A stretch of DNA of 64,000 nt, taken from contig JASFYT010000020.1 in NCBI GenBank assembly GCA_045047085.1, positions 74,102 to 138,101 on the forward strand, read 5' to 3'. Origin of the DNA: GCA-2401155 sp045047085 (GTDB lineage Bacteria; Pseudomonadota; Alphaproteobacteria; Rhizobiales; Rhizobiaceae). The first letter of the stretch is position 1; each line of letters opens with the position of its first letter. A program made the position numbers and the translations under genes. Under the pieces are notes generated by a model. That model was given only the letters and a program-made list of their open reading frames with translations. It was not told the DNA's origin and did no database searches. Shown piece by piece: positions 1 through 7,947 of the stretch.

Positions 1-124
1 ATCGGGGATTTATGCAGTAATTATAGGTGCCATGTTACTGAATACATAATTTATTTGGATATAATTAACCATTTTGGGCTCTCTAGTAGGTGTGCTATCC
101 GCATTGCAGAGTCGGAACCCAAGA
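1..124. other. Upstream region of the chemoreceptor gene
   Basis: AT-rich sequence with no recognisable gene. It presumably carries the promoter of the chemoreceptor that follows, but no convincing -35/-10 pair or operator was seen. Confidence 0.3.
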
Positions 125-1690
125 ATGAATTCCAAGTTTGGAACAACAAATAAACTTGTTGATGAACAGCTTCCGCTGGATATCTATAAATCGGTAGTGA
201 AGTCGTTGTTTGACGATCAGGTTTCTTTGATAATAGGCATGGTCACACTGGCGATTGCACCTTTGGTATTGTTCGTCAAAACCGATGATACTAATCAGTT
301 GTGGTTCTCATGCCTGTTTGCAGCACTTGGCACCTGCAGGTTAGTCGTGACCTTTCTGTTTATGAAACACGACAATGAACTTTCTAGCCGTGCCAGCCTG
401 AATTATTGGGAAAACCGCTACGCTATTGCGGGCAGCATCTACATTGGGGCAATCGGTTGCTGGTTCCTTTACGGCTTTGCTGTTTCCGATGATGCTTTTG
501 TGCATATGTTGTCAATCTCGACCTTCCTATCATATCTCATTGGCACGATTGGCCGAAATTTTGGCAGTAGCAAAGTGATTTGGCAGCAAGTAATAGTTTC
601 CAGTGTTCCAATTTTGATTGCGTTGACGGTGTTTGGCACGGCTTATCATGTCGCACTGGCTGCTTTTCTTGTGCCGTTTTTCATATCAATTTGGGTGATA
701 TCGGCTCGTTTACGGCAAATACTATTTGGGGCCGTTATTTCTGCCCATGAGCAAAAGATAAACGCCAATAATGTAACTTTCTTGAATGAGGGTATGCGTA
801 TCAATGAAAACAGCAACAATGAATTGTTTCATCAGTTGCATAAAACCTCACATTCATTGAAATCAACCATGAAAGAAATCAGCACTTCCTCAAAAGACCT
901 GTCTGAGCGAACGGAAAAGCAGGCAGCATTCGTGGAAAGAACCGCAGCAGCATTGAAGCAAATTACGTCTGCTGTGAACACCTCCACAGGGCGGGCAGAG
1001 GAAGCGGGAATGTTGGTATCCAAAACCAAAGAGAACGCAGAACATTCGGGAGTTGTGGTGGAGACGGCTGTCGAGGCCATGGGGCGGATCGAAACCTCGT
1101 CCAGAGAGATTGCAAAAATTATTGGGGTGATTGATGAGATTTCCGCCACAACCAATTTACTTGCCCTCAATGCAGGTATTGAAGCGGCGCGGGCAGGCGA
1201 TGCTGGATTGGGCTTTGCGATTGTCGCGCAAGAAGTTCGCAACCTCTCACAACGTACAGCAAGTGCTGCAAAAGAAATACAAAACTTAGTTACAACTTCC
1301 GGCAGAGAGGTGAAAAACGGTGTAAATCTGGTTAACAATACTGGAGAAGCACTCAAAGTAATTGTTACACAGGTCCAGCAAATCAACGAACATGTTACCG
1401 CAATTGTTGAAGCAGCCCATGAACAATCGGCGGGTCTTACGGAAATTGACGGCTCCATCAAACTGATTGATGAAGGAACCAAGCAAAATGCCAGCATGGC
1501 CGAGCATTCAGATGCATCAAGTCAGACCCTTGCGAAAAATGTGAAAAATATCAACGATATGCTAAATGCATTCGAAATTTCAAAGAGGAATGGTGCAGGA
1601 CACCAGCAAAGCTCGTTCTCCGGGCAAGAGCAAACAGATACAAGAAATAATACAGATATGGCAACCTTGATTGGCGCTAAGGCCGCATAA
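125..1690 (+). CDS. Methyl-accepting chemotaxis protein with multi-TM N-terminus
   Basis: This is a chemoreceptor of 521 residues that should signal to the CheA/CheW array at the inner membrane. About residues 35-210 are hydrophobic and hold roughly six membrane segments, with no sizeable periplasmic ligand domain. The sensing part therefore looks like an integral-membrane module rather than the usual two-TM periplasmic sensor. The C-terminal half is the long antiparallel signalling coiled coil; the conserved hairpin tip reads EAARAGDAGLGFAIVAQEVR near residue 355. No HAMP domain was obvious. The ATG at 125 is preferred over an upstream in-frame TTG at 74, which would add 17 residues of low quality. 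No CheA-binding pentapeptide was seen at the C-terminus. No other chemotaxis gene lies in the window, so it acts with a pathway encoded elsewhere. Ligand unknown. Confidence 0.9.
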   Translation: MNSKFGTTNKLVDEQLPLDIYKSVVKSLFDDQVSLIIGMVTLAIAPLVLFVKTDDTNQLWFSCLFAALGTCRLVVTFLFMKHDNELSSRASLNYWENRYAIAGSIYIGAIGCWFLYGFAVSDDAFVHMLSISTFLSYLIGTIGRNFGSSKVIWQQVIVSSVPILIALTVFGTAYHVALAAFLVPFFISIWVISARLRQILFGAVISAHEQKINANNVTFLNEGMRINENSNNELFHQLHKTSHSLKSTMKEISTSSKDLSERTEKQAAFVERTAAALKQITSAVNTSTGRAEEAGMLVSKTKENAEHSGVVVETAVEAMGRIETSSREIAKIIGVIDEISATTNLLALNAGIEAARAGDAGLGFAIVAQEVRNLSQRTASAAKEIQNLVTTSGREVKNGVNLVNNTGEALKVIVTQVQQINEHVTAIVEAAHEQSAGLTEIDGSIKLIDEGTKQNASMAEHSDASSQTLAKNVKNINDMLNAFEISKRNGAGHQQSSFSGQEQTDTRNNTDMATLIGAKAA

Positions 1691-1925
1691 TAAATCTATG
1701 TGCCCAATCGAAAATTAATTTGAAAATTGCAATTGCTAACTTTTGGTAAGCTTGAAAAGGTTCATGAATATCTCAAAGGTCCGCATTGCCACTTTTAAGT
1801 GCTCTCTCGTGTCATAATCGCATAGGTGCATTTCGGATACAAAAAAACGCTCCAGTAACCTGAGACTGTAATGCTTCGGGATGTTAATTCAAAAAAGTGG
1901 TAACGCCCCTTTCGGCGGCGCTTCA

Positions 1926-2100
1926 CTTACCTGTCGGGCAGTGGGTGCAAAACGGGAGGCTGCAGCGCATTTGATCAACCAGTATCAATTGAGCCAGCGG
2001 TGCACAGCCCGGTAGGCAATCCAGAGTATCACTTAAAGGGGTGCGTGAAGTTTTGGCGGTGGATCGTCGACTATCCGGTGTCGATCCAAACGATACGACA
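1926..2100 (+). pseudogene. Possible remnant of an IS3-type transposase (OrfB N-terminus)
   Basis: In an otherwise gene-free stretch of about 500 bases (1691-2186), one frame reads GAKREAAAHLINQYQLSQRC before a stop at 2013. This resembles the start of IS3-family OrfB (REAV..L....LSERRAC). A second short open stretch in the same frame follows (AVDRRLSGVDPNDTTILNNA). There is no start codon, no intact frame and no visible terminal repeat, so at best this is a decayed fragment. The rest of the interval shows nothing recognisable. Confidence 0.35.
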
Positions 2101-2186
2101 ATTTTGAACAACGCGAGGACATTTACAGGAACCACAAGAAATTACGGCATATATCCTAAGGGAAAATGTTCGACTATTTCTGCAAC

Positions 2187-3050
2187 TTATTGAGAGGCTG
2201 ATCGGAGAGCATATTGTCCGACGAAAACGCTGCCTAAAATAATAATCATGCCGATTGCTTGCATCCAACTCAGCGTTTCATTCAGGATGAACCAGCCCAG
2301 GAGTGTCGCACTAAGTGGGCTGAGGAAGCCTAGGATCGAGACTGCAGATGGTTGCAGCAATTTGATCCCCCTTAGCCAGATTACATATGTAAGCCCTGCG
2401 CCGATGAGGCCCAGATAGGCCAGTCCGACGGCATTCATACCTGTTAAGCTGGAAAGCTCGGTCGTGGCAAATGGCGCGAACGGGACTAACAATAATCCTC
2501 CTGCCGTCAATTGCCATGCTGTGAAGGTCAATGCTGACACAGGTGGTTGCCATTTGCGACTAAGAACGGTGCCAAGCGCCATTGATGCCGATCCAAGAAT
2601 GCCAGCGATAACGCCGAGCATGTCCAGTTCAGCTTCGGGTGTTAGTATCAACAAGGCTACACCCACCACGCCTGTCATGACGGCAAAAATTGAAAGTGCC
2701 TTTATCGGCGTCCCCAAAAGGCCGCGCGCTGCGAAAATCACGACAAAGGGCTGCAAGGCTCCCATGATCGCCGCCACGCCACCGGGCAATCGGTATGCAG
2801 CAACAAATAGTAACGTCCAGAATATCGAAAAGTTCAATGCGCCCAGCGCAAACATTTTGGGTATCCACATCCCGCTGGGGAGTTGTCGTACCATCACCAA
2901 CAACAAAAGCCCTGCGGGCAGAGCGCGTAGCAATGAAATCGTCAATGGGTCGAGATTAGGCAGCATTTGTGTCGCAATAATATAGCTGCTTCCCCAGATG
3001 ATAGGAGCAAGGGCGGTCAGAAAAACGTCGCTGGTTCGAGGCATGTTCAA
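2187..3050 (-). CDS. EamA/DMT-family transporter
   Basis: This is a 287-residue inner-membrane protein with about ten transmembrane helices in two EamA repeats, the normal size and design of drug/metabolite transporters that export amino acids, sugars or drugs. The N-terminal LAPIIWGSSYI stretch is typical of the family. It is divergent from a MarR regulator with only 77 bases between the two starts, and that gap contains two MarR-like palindromes. The exporter is therefore probably repressed by MarR and induced by a small aromatic or toxic ligand. The substrate cannot be read from the sequence. An in-frame ATG two codons later (3044) is an equally possible start. Confidence 0.85.
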   Translation of the reverse strand: MNMPRTSDVFLTALAPIIWGSSYIIATQMLPNLDPLTISLLRALPAGLLLLVMVRQLPSGMWIPKMFALGALNFSIFWTLLFVAAYRLPGGVAAIMGALQPFVVIFAARGLLGTPIKALSIFAVMTGVVGVALLILTPEAELDMLGVIAGILGSASMALGTVLSRKWQPPVSALTFTAWQLTAGGLLLVPFAPFATTELSSLTGMNAVGLAYLGLIGAGLTYVIWLRGIKLLQPSAVSILGFLSPLSATLLGWFILNETLSWMQAIGMIIILGSVFVGQYALRSASQ

Positions 3051-3062
3051 CTTTCAAAAATT

Positions 3063-3104
3063 TATCTTGATATCGAGATAACTAGATAAAACCTTGACGT
3101 CAAG
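3063..3104. promoter_or_regulatory. Paired MarR-type operators
   Basis: Two palindromes lie between the divergent DMT and MarR genes. The first, 3063-3080, is TATCTTGATATCGAGATA, nearly perfect over 18 bases. The second, centred at 3098/3099, has the perfect 12-base core CTTGACGTCAAG and ends in ATA like the first. Their centres are about 27 bases apart and they share the CTTGA half-site. The position and symmetry fit MarR dimers controlling both promoters. Confidence 0.7.
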
Positions 3105-3127
3105 ATAAAAATGGATTTAATCAAAAC

Positions 3128-3613
3128 ATGGATGGAATCGAAAAAATACAAGCGCAGTGGGCGAAGCAACGTCCTGACTTGGACACTGAACCGATGGCAC
3201 TCATTGGCCGATTGGTGCGGATTTCCAATCACATGGTTCAGGAAATGAGTGCGACATTTGCAAGACACGGATTGACCGGTGCAGGCTTTGACGTGTTGGC
3301 AACGCTGCTAAGGTCAGGTCCGCCCCATGCGTTGACACCGAACCAGTTGCTAGAAACGATGATGGTCACTTCTGGAACAATGACCAATCGTATTGATCAG
3401 CTTGAAAAAGACGGATTGGTTATACGAGTGCGCAACCCAGACGACAAACGAAGTGTCTCAATTGCATTAACACAAAAAGGGAAAAAGCTGATCGATGTTG
3501 CGGTCACCGCACATGTAGAAACGCAAAAACGGATTGTTTCGACATATTCAAACAGCGAGCAGGCGGCACTTAATGGGTTGTTGAAAATATACCTGACAAG
3601 ACGAGCCGATTGA
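3128..3613 (+). CDS. MarR-family transcriptional regulator
   Basis: This is a 161-residue winged-helix regulator of the MarR family. The segment around residues 70-110 (MVTSGTMTNRIDQLEKDGLV, then RNPDDKRSV) is the recognition helix plus the wing with the family's DxR signature. Flanking helices supply the dimer interface. The gene faces an EamA exporter across two shared palindromic operators, which suggests autoregulation and ligand-relieved repression of the exporter. No Cys pair suggesting redox sensing was seen. The ligand is unknown. Confidence 0.9.
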   Translation: MDGIEKIQAQWAKQRPDLDTEPMALIGRLVRISNHMVQEMSATFARHGLTGAGFDVLATLLRSGPPHALTPNQLLETMMVTSGTMTNRIDQLEKDGLVIRVRNPDDKRSVSIALTQKGKKLIDVAVTAHVETQKRIVSTYSNSEQAALNGLLKIYLTRRAD

Positions 3614-3717
3614 GTGCAGGCTCTTTATGCCATAAAGGCAAGAACAGAGTATTGTTCATTTTTTTGGCCCTCTAGAAATCAAGCATTTTGTGAGTGTGAA
3701 ATGGCGAAATCTTTTGG

Positions 3718-5154
3718 CTAGTCACGAACGATGGTTGTCGTGTTTTCACCTGATTGCAGCATGGCTTGTTCCAGAATTGGGATGATCGCTGGATCCAGCG
3801 TTTGTGCGACGTTGAAGCGAAGAAAACCGCTGGCCGCCTGTGTGAGGCTAAATGCGTTGCCGGGTGCCAGAACCAGCCCGTCTTCGATGGCACGACGCGC
3901 TACATCAGCGGCATCCAAGCCATCGGGAAGTTTGCACCACAAAAACATGCCGGCTTCTGGTTCGATCCAGGGAGTGAGGCCGATGGCTTTTAGTTTGGTG
4001 CTCACCTTGCCCATCGAGTTAGCTAAGCGTGTTCGCAAGCCGCGCATGTGTCTGCGATAAGTACCATCTTTTAGTAATGCCAGCACCAATTCTGCGGAGA
4101 ATGATCCGCCGCCGAAAGAAGTTGCCAGTTTGAGGTCTACCAATTCTTCAATCCAGTCTGGCCGAGTTGCGATGTAGCCGCACCGAACTGCGGCCGACAG
4201 GGTTTTGGAAAAGCTACCAATATGTATGACGCGGTCCAGACCATCGAATGCCGCCAGACGTGTCGCTGGCTCCTGCTCGAAATCAGCAAAAATATCATCT
4301 TCAATGATGAGTAAATCGTGCAACTCAGCAAGTTTCAAAACCCGGTGGGCGATGGCGGGAGACAAACTTGCACCGGTTGGGTTGTGTAGTGCAGAATTGG
4401 TAATGTAGAGGCGCGGGGAATGTTTCGTTAGGGCCTGTTCGAACAGAACTAAACTGGGGCCGGTAGGCGTGTAGGGCACGCTGATAACTTTAACCTGATG
4501 GGCACGCAGCATGGCGTGGAAGTTGAAATAGCAGGGATCATCAACGAGAACCGTATCGCCCGGTTCAACCAGAAATCGGCATAAGAGGTCAATTGCGTGC
4601 GTCCCCGATTCCGTTAGCATGATTTGTTGGGCGGGTGCCTCGATCTCGCGATCGGCCAGACGTCGTGACAAGAGCTGTCTCAACGCAGGCAGACCGTGGG
4701 GCGTGCTGTAATCCGTCAAATTTGTCTGTTCCTCCCGCGCTAACAACCGCAAGGAACGACGAATATCTGCTTCTGGCATCCATGAAGCAGGTAGCCAACC
4801 GCAACCCGGCTTCAGGAGAGTTTTCTCTGTACCGAGTGATTGCCGTGTCAGCCAGAGTGGATCAATCTCCCGAATAAGCCGGGGGCCGGTTTCAGCAAGG
4901 GAAAATGGCGGCAGATGGCCTGCGATATAAAACCCTGAACCCGGTCGCGATTGTATAACGCCCTCGGCAACGAGGCGCTCATAGGCATCGACAATTGTAG
5001 ATTTGGATACTTGCATCTTTTCAGCTAGGCTGCGGATTGATGGCAGTTTAACTCCTGGTGCAGTCTGTCGGCTGGCGATTTGTTTGCGAACGGTCGTCAT
5101 CACCTGAGCAACAAGGGTGCCTTCAGCCGTACGATTAATGTCTCGTGTGTTCAT
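3718..5154 (-). CDS. MocR/GntR-type regulator with aminotransferase-like domain
   Basis: This 478-residue protein has a GntR winged helix at about residues 10-78 (LPSIRSLAEKMQVSKSTIVD is the helix-turn-helix) fused to a fold-type I aminotransferase domain (about 110-470). The PLP-binding lysine is Lys317 in HIGSFSKTLS, so it should bind PLP and use an amino compound or PLP itself as signal. The ATG at 5154 is chosen. A longer in-frame reading to 5319 adds 55 residues without family similarity and would cover the operator. It is divergent from a PCMT-like methyltransferase. A downstream EamA exporter shares its upstream operator sequence (see 5167 and 6221), so the three genes probably form one regulon. 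Confidence 0.9.
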   Translation of the reverse strand: MNTRDINRTAEGTLVAQVMTTVRKQIASRQTAPGVKLPSIRSLAEKMQVSKSTIVDAYERLVAEGVIQSRPGSGFYIAGHLPPFSLAETGPRLIREIDPLWLTRQSLGTEKTLLKPGCGWLPASWMPEADIRRSLRLLAREEQTNLTDYSTPHGLPALRQLLSRRLADREIEAPAQQIMLTESGTHAIDLLCRFLVEPGDTVLVDDPCYFNFHAMLRAHQVKVISVPYTPTGPSLVLFEQALTKHSPRLYITNSALHNPTGASLSPAIAHRVLKLAELHDLLIIEDDIFADFEQEPATRLAAFDGLDRVIHIGSFSKTLSAAVRCGYIATRPDWIEELVDLKLATSFGGGSFSAELVLALLKDGTYRRHMRGLRTRLANSMGKVSTKLKAIGLTPWIEPEAGMFLWCKLPDGLDAADVARRAIEDGLVLAPGNAFSLTQAASGFLRFNVAQTLDPAIIPILEQAMLQSGENTTTIVRD

Positions 5155-5166
5155 TCGTACTGTCCT

Positions 5167-5202
5167 ATTGCCATTACAGTTTATCTGTATTGTACTGGAT
5201 AG
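5167..5202. promoter_or_regulatory. Putative MocR operator, copy 1
   Basis: This sequence lies between the MocR gene and the divergent methyltransferase. It aligns without gaps to 6221-6256, upstream of the EamA exporter, with 27 of 36 bases identical by hand alignment. Both begin ATTGCCA and share GTTTATC and a GGAT-containing end. Just upstream both have TAC(T/C)GTC. A repeat of this kind at exactly the promoters around a MocR gene is the expected binding site. Confidence 0.6.
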
Positions 5203-5296
5203 GTTCAGGCAATTGAAAGATGGATTTGTCCTTGTTGTGGCCACATGGGGTATGCAATAATTATCATATCGAGCCATAATCCAAGTGAGATTCACC

Positions 5297-6154
5297 ATGG
5301 ATAATGAGACTGAAATCAATGCAGTGCGTCAGTGGTTTGCACAGGACATAAAAGAAGCTGCGCCGGTGGTCCACAATCTGCGTATTGTGGATGCTTTTGC
5401 ATCTGTTCCGCGCGAACAATTTCTTGGGGGTGGTCCGTGGGACATACATTCCCGCCGGAGCATTGGGGCTATTCATCAAAGCACAACCAATAATCCGGTA
5501 CACCTATATCATGACCTACTGATCACGATTGATCAGGCTTCGGGCATCAATAACGGACTTCCATCTCTTTGGGCCCGTGTTTTTGACAGTCTGAACATTG
5601 AGCCGGGGGATACAGTGCTTCAGGTTGGGGCCGGTACTGGTTATTATACCGCGATACTTGCTGAGCTGGTCACGTCTAAGGGGCGTGTGATCGCATATGA
5701 AATTGAAGGCAAACTGGCGAATCTGGCAAAGAAAAACTTGCGGTATTATGCTCAGGTTGAGGTTCGAAATTCTGATGCAACGAAAGCTAAAAGACTGCCT
5801 CATGTAGATGTTATTGTTGCATGTGCAGGAGTGACGCATGTGCCGTTGCTGTGGTTGGACCGTTTATCGAATGCTGGTCGGATGGTGTTGCCGGTAACGG
5901 GTGAAAAACAATGGGGATTCTTGATGCATTTGGCGCGCGATGGTGACGATCTGCCGATAAAATCGCTTGGCCCATGTGGATTTTATCATTGTGCTGGCGC
6001 GCGTTTGGCAGAGGAAGAGCAAGCGCTAGACGCGGCGTTTGAAAGCTCCAACGGAAGGCTGCCGAGCAAAGGTTATTATCATTTGGGACACCCCGATAGC
6101 CATGCGAAGCAGGTGTGGGTAACTGGGCAATCCTATTGGATAAGTGGAGCCTAA
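5297..6154 (+). CDS. Protein-L-isoaspartate O-methyltransferase-like protein
   Basis: This is a 285-residue SAM-dependent methyltransferase of the PCMT family. Motif I is VLQVGAGTGYYTAIL (Gly residues about 111-115), followed by an acidic residue of motif II in VIAYEIEGKL. The N-terminal DAFASVPREQFL resembles the PCMT start, but the protein is longer than classical PCMT (about 210-220 residues), so the substrate may differ from isoaspartyl protein. The ATG at 5297 is preferred; a GTG at 5285 is also in frame. It is divergent from the MocR regulator and upstream of a DMT exporter with a matching operator, so it may act on a compound or stress handled by that exporter rather than in general protein repair. 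Confidence 0.8.
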   Translation: MDNETEINAVRQWFAQDIKEAAPVVHNLRIVDAFASVPREQFLGGGPWDIHSRRSIGAIHQSTTNNPVHLYHDLLITIDQASGINNGLPSLWARVFDSLNIEPGDTVLQVGAGTGYYTAILAELVTSKGRVIAYEIEGKLANLAKKNLRYYAQVEVRNSDATKAKRLPHVDVIVACAGVTHVPLLWLDRLSNAGRMVLPVTGEKQWGFLMHLARDGDDLPIKSLGPCGFYHCAGARLAEEEQALDAAFESSNGRLPSKGYYHLGHPDSHAKQVWVTGQSYWISGA

Positions 6155-6220
6155 ACCGGCCTCGTTTGAACGAGGACGAAAATCTTTAGTGATATTATTT
6201 CATCCAACTGTACCGTCTGA

Positions 6221-6256
6221 ATTGCCAATACGGTTTATCCTGATTGCAACGGATTG
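6221..6256. promoter_or_regulatory. Putative MocR operator, copy 2
   Basis: This is the second copy of the 36-base element seen at 5167-5202, in the same orientation and about 54 bases upstream of the chosen start of the EamA exporter gene. Its presence implies that the exporter has its own MocR-controlled promoter rather than depending only on read-through from the methyltransferase. Confidence 0.6.
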
Positions 6257-6309
6257 TCCCTGTAAAAACCATGCGTCGTAATCATATTGTTCCTAAAAGG
6301 GGTTCTGTG

Positions 6310-7221
6310 ATGACCGAGGCAAAAAGTGGTTGGATCTACGGATTTATTGGTGTTGCAATCTTCAGTGGCTCGCTGCCAGCGACGCGGGTGGCCGTTGCAG
6401 ATTTCGATCCTGTTTTTCTGACGGTTGCGCGTGCTGCGATCGCTGGTTTTGTGGCGGTGGCATTTCTTGTCCTCTTACCTCAAAAGCGCCCTGATCGAAG
6501 TGATGTTGTATCACTGTTTATCGTGGCGCTTGGTGTCGTTGTCGGTTTCCCATTGCTGACAGCGCTTGCCTTGCAGCATATCACCTCTGCGCATTCTATC
6601 GTTTTCATCGGTCTGTTGCCGTTGTCGACCGCCATTTTTGGTGTGCTTCGGGCCGGTGACCGTCCGCGTCCTGCTTTCTGGATGTTTTCGGTTACAGGCA
6701 GTGCCTTTGTTGCAGGTTTTGCACTGATGCAAGATCTGTCGGCATCGTGGGCGGGAGATATTCTCATGTTTGCAGCTGTTGTCATCTGCGGTCTGGGCTA
6801 TGCGGAGGGTGGAAAACTGTCCCGGAAACTCGGCGGCTGGCAGGTGATTTCGTGGGCGCTTGCTATGTCACTGCCAGTAATTTTACCCCTTGCGATATAT
6901 ATGATGCCGGTAGATTTTGCAGATGTTGGCCAGCCCGCGTGGATTGCGCTCGCCTATGTATCGTTGTTCAGCATGCTTATCGGCTTTGTGTTTTGGTATC
7001 GCGGGTTGGCACAAGGGGGAGTTGCTGCTGTTGGGCAACTCCAATTGCTTCAACCCTTCATGGGATTAATGCTGGCTGCTACCTTACTTGGCGAGACGGT
7101 TAGTTGGCCAATGGTGGTCGTTAGTTTTGCGGTAATCGGCTGTGTTGCCGGTGCAAAAAAGTTTAGCAAGCCTTCTCTGAAATCAAAGTCTGGTCTTGAT
7201 ATCAAAGCTGCATCAGGCTGA
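6310..7221 (+). CDS. EamA/DMT-family transporter (MocR-linked)
   Basis: This is a 303-residue membrane protein with about ten helices in two EamA repeats, likely an exporter of an amino acid or related metabolite. The ATG at 6310 is chosen because AAAAGGGG stands seven bases ahead of it. Earlier in-frame starts (TTG 6244, ATG 6271) would overlap the operator copy or lack a ribosome-binding site. It follows the PCMT-like gene by 155 bases and has its own MocR operator. MocR regulators are often paired with DMT exporters, so the regulator's ligand is probably the exported compound or its derivative. The last 20 or so residues form a polar Lys/Ser-rich tail. Confidence 0.87.
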   Translation: MTEAKSGWIYGFIGVAIFSGSLPATRVAVADFDPVFLTVARAAIAGFVAVAFLVLLPQKRPDRSDVVSLFIVALGVVVGFPLLTALALQHITSAHSIVFIGLLPLSTAIFGVLRAGDRPRPAFWMFSVTGSAFVAGFALMQDLSASWAGDILMFAAVVICGLGYAEGGKLSRKLGGWQVISWALAMSLPVILPLAIYMMPVDFADVGQPAWIALAYVSLFSMLIGFVFWYRGLAQGGVAAVGQLQLLQPFMGLMLAATLLGETVSWPMVVVSFAVIGCVAGAKKFSKPSLKSKSGLDIKAASG

Positions 7222-7265
7222 ACTTCGGTATTCAACAGGTGAGCCGTTTTGGTATTTCGCACACA

Positions 7266-7511
7266 CTATTCAAACAGAAAATATCTGACTATGCCGTAGG
7301 TATATAACGCGCTGAATAAGATGTTGATGTATTTCAGTTGTCGCTCGGTGTGTAGCCACGCGCAATAAATCCAGATCAGGCAAAACGGCAGGCCCAAAAA
7401 CATGGGGATTGGGTACCAGTTTTCTACGATGCCTACGGTGCTGACTACTCCCAGAGCGAGAGCAACCCATTTTAATTTTTGTTCGTGGTCGGACAAACGA
7501 AATGCGTGCAT
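7266..7511 (-). CDS. Small three-TM membrane protein, function unknown
   Basis: This 81-residue protein has three evident hydrophobic helices (about residues 13-30, 35-52 and 58-78) separated by short polar turns. The first ten residues are polar and charged. I do not recognise a characterised family, though the even helix spacing and clean ending suggest a real protein. It converges with the EamA gene, and about 430 bases of non-coding sequence follow on its upstream side. An overlapping 83-residue frame looks like a shadow, with no membrane pattern. Confidence 0.6.
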   Translation of the reverse strand: MHAFRLSDHEQKLKWVALALGVVSTVGIVENWYPIPMFLGLPFCLIWIYCAWLHTERQLKYINILFSALYTYGIVRYFLFE

Positions 7512-7947
7512 CTATAACCAATCTGTTTTCAAAAATGTAGAAGTTTAGTTCCGATTCAAAATGGAACCTGTTGCTACACTACAACCATTTTCAAATCTGG
7601 CAATAGTTGTTTTTGGTGCAGCGTTTTGATTGAAATAGAAGGTTTAAGCCTTTGTTATTTATTACAATTTCAGTCAAATTAAATCGACGTATAATTGACA
7701 TGTGAGCTTTCTTGATGGATGTAGATGCACGTTTTCGCCCAAAGAGGTGAAATGAAGACTGAAACTGTAACAGTAGCTTTTGTTTCCGGTAATAAGCCGG
7801 GCTCCAGTTATGTAATAACGCTGAATTTGGCTTAGTTTAAAGCGTTTGATTAGAATTTAATCGAATATTGTTAAGCTTTAAAAACCACGCTGTTTATCTG
7901 AATATTTAGCTCCATGCGTTATTACCTGCGTTGGACGGGGAGTTATT
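7512..7947. other. Gene-poor interval upstream of the diguanylate cyclase
   Basis: AT-rich sequence with no full-length gene. It contains a short reading frame at 7752-7835 (listed separately) and presumably the promoter of the CHASE4-GGDEF gene. No c-di-GMP riboswitch could be recognised by eye. Confidence 0.4.
7752..7835 (+). pseudogene. 27-codon frame resembling a decayed ParA/MinD-type P-loop start
   Basis: The ATG is preceded by AAAGAGGTG at good spacing, so it could be translated. The peptide includes VAFVSGNKPGSSYVITLNLA. It aligns without gaps to the start of ParA/MinD/FlhG ATPases (..SGKGGVGKT....NLA) but has lost the catalytic lysines and stops at once. It may be the remnant of such a gene, or a chance match in a genuine short leader peptide. 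Confidence 0.3.

Noticed and set aside
832..1497. 221-codon minus-strand frame inside the chemoreceptor
   Set aside because: It lies opposite the conserved signalling domain and resembles no protein.
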